Source: Proteobacteria bacterium UBA2996 (lineage in GTDB: Bacteria > Pseudomonadota > Gammaproteobacteria > Arenicellales > UBA868). From it: 6,071 nucleotides of DNA. The stretch lies in NCBI GenBank assembly GCA_002346525.1, contig DDZY01000125.1:1-6071 (forward strand), written 5' to 3'. Under the pieces are notes generated by a model, which saw only the letters and a list, made by a program, of their open reading frames with translations, did not search any database and was not told the DNA's origin. Every line of letters begins with the position of its first letter. The first letter of the stretch is position 1. Position numbers and translations under genes: made by a program. Below, piece by piece: positions 5,196 through 6,071 of this stretch.

Positions 5196-6071
5196 GTGAC
5201 TGAAGTGACGGTCATTGGCGGGGGCATCATCGGCGTGTGTACCGCACTCGCCCTACAACGAGAAGGGGTTTCAACGTTGCTCATCGAACGCGGTCCGATT
5301 GGTGGAGAAGCAACTTTCGGGAACTGTGCACTGATGGCGTTAAGCGAAATTGTGCCTCTTGCCAAGCCCGGCGTGATGAAAAAACTTCCCGAATGGATTC
5401 TGAACCCGGAAGGCCCACTCGCTATTCGTCCCGGCCATCTGCCAAGCGCCCTGCCCTGGCTTTTCAAGTTTCTGCGCAATGCGCGTCCGCACCGCGTGGT
5501 GCAGATCTGCCACGGCCTGGGTATGCTGACGGCGCACGCTCAGGAGGATTTCGATGAAGTCATTGAAGCCGCCCAGATTGAAAATATCTGGGCCGAAAAC
5601 GAGGTGCTCTACCTCTATGACAGAAAAGAACAGTACCTTGCAGATCGCTTCAGCTGGCAACTCCGCGCGGACGAGGGTTATCACGCAACCGAACTTGAGG
5701 GTGGCGCATTGGCGGGCGTCGAATCAGATGTGGATACCGACGGCAAATTCGGTCTGATTGCCCACGGCTGGCGATCTTTCACGGATCCTCAGCGCCTTAC
5801 CCGAGAACTCGCCCAACACTTCTCCCGACTCGGGGGCGAGATTCTGAACGCCGAGGTCAGTCGGATTGAAAGTGCCGCCTCTCGGACCAAGTGTGTCCAC
5901 TTTACGGATGGCGCACAGCGCGACATAGACAAACTCGTCATTGCGGCGGGCTGTTGGGCCGGCCGGCTTCTCAAAGATATCGGCATCCGTATCCCGCTGG
6001 CACCACTGCACGGCTATCACACGGATATCGCCGACAGCGGGGTGTCCCTCTCGCGGCCGGTACTCTATGCC
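5196..6071 (+). CDS. FAD-dependent amino-acid/amine oxidoreductase (DAO family, DadA-like), 3' end missing
   Basis: An open frame of 292 codons without a stop runs off the right edge; family members are usually a little over 400 residues, so roughly 70% is present. The N-terminus VTVIGGGIIG (4-13) is the Rossmann GxGxxG dinucleotide site, with the ribose-binding Glu31 at the end of the second strand (LLIERG). GGEATFGNCALM (36-47) matches the flavin-contact segment of DadA-like enzymes. A second FAD contact is IAAGCWAGRLL (249-259), followed by IPLAPLHGYHTDI. DadA-like members usually have Arg before GYH; here it is His272. Such enzymes oxidise D-amino acids, sarcosine-like N-methyl amines or related amines to imines. 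The GTG start at 5196 has AGGG seven bases upstream; the ATGs at 5170 and 5177 are out of frame. The family is clear, but the substrate is not. Confidence 0.9.
   Translation, partial: MTEVTVIGGGIIGVCTALALQREGVSTLLIERGPIGGEATFGNCALMALSEIVPLAKPGVMKKLPEWILNPEGPLAIRPGHLPSALPWLFKFLRNARPHRVVQICHGLGMLTAHAQEDFDEVIEAAQIENIWAENEVLYLYDRKEQYLADRFSWQLRADEGYHATELEGGALAGVESDVDTDGKFGLIAHGWRSFTDPQRLTRELAQHFSRLGGEILNAEVSRIESAASRTKCVHFTDGAQRDIDKLVIAAGCWAGRLLKDIGIRIPLAPLHGYHTDIADSGVSLSRPVLYA

Noticed and set aside
5340..5684. Minus-strand open frame of 114 codons within the flavoprotein gene
   Set aside because: The plus-strand flavoprotein frame is open to the edge with clear FAD motifs, which explains this stretch fully.

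Overview
The window carries two divergent, closely packed gene clusters either side of a regulatory gap at about 2668-2872. By eye the DNA is moderately GC-rich, with good Shine-Dalgarno sites in front of several genes. The protein families are typical of Pseudomonadota, and I would guess a free-living, possibly marine or environmental gammaproteobacterium. That placement is inference only. I saw no rRNA, tRNA, CRISPR array, insertion sequence or phage gene.

Leftward cluster (minus strand, from 2667 to the left edge): a MoxR-type AAA+ ATPase, a CoxE-like von Willebrand factor A (VWA) protein, a MaoC-like hydratase, and the first 30 codons of an ABC transporter ATPase of the sugar/nucleoside type. 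Gaps are 20, 17 and 30 bases, so this looks like one operon. Both middle genes appear to start at TTG.

Rightward cluster (plus strand, from 2873 to the right edge): a glutathione S-transferase-like protein, a class V aminotransferase-fold PLP enzyme, a small DUF1330 protein, and a DadA-like FAD-dependent amine/amino-acid oxidoreductase cut off by the right edge. Gaps are 53, 77 and 30 bases. The PLP enzyme and the flavoprotein both belong to families that act on amino compounds, so the cluster may process a small amino acid or amine. No substrate can be named from the sequence.

The gap between the clusters holds a plausible extended -10 promoter for the leftward operon, an 18-bp inverted repeat that could be an operator, and two GC-rich palindromes. 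The most interesting question is whether the MoxR/VWA chaperone-like pair, the transporter and the divergent catabolic enzymes form one co-regulated uptake and degradation system. Three enzymes also show changes at diagnostic positions: the VWA metal site, the GST cysteine position and the desulfurase cysteine position. I found no clearly new defence or mobile system.
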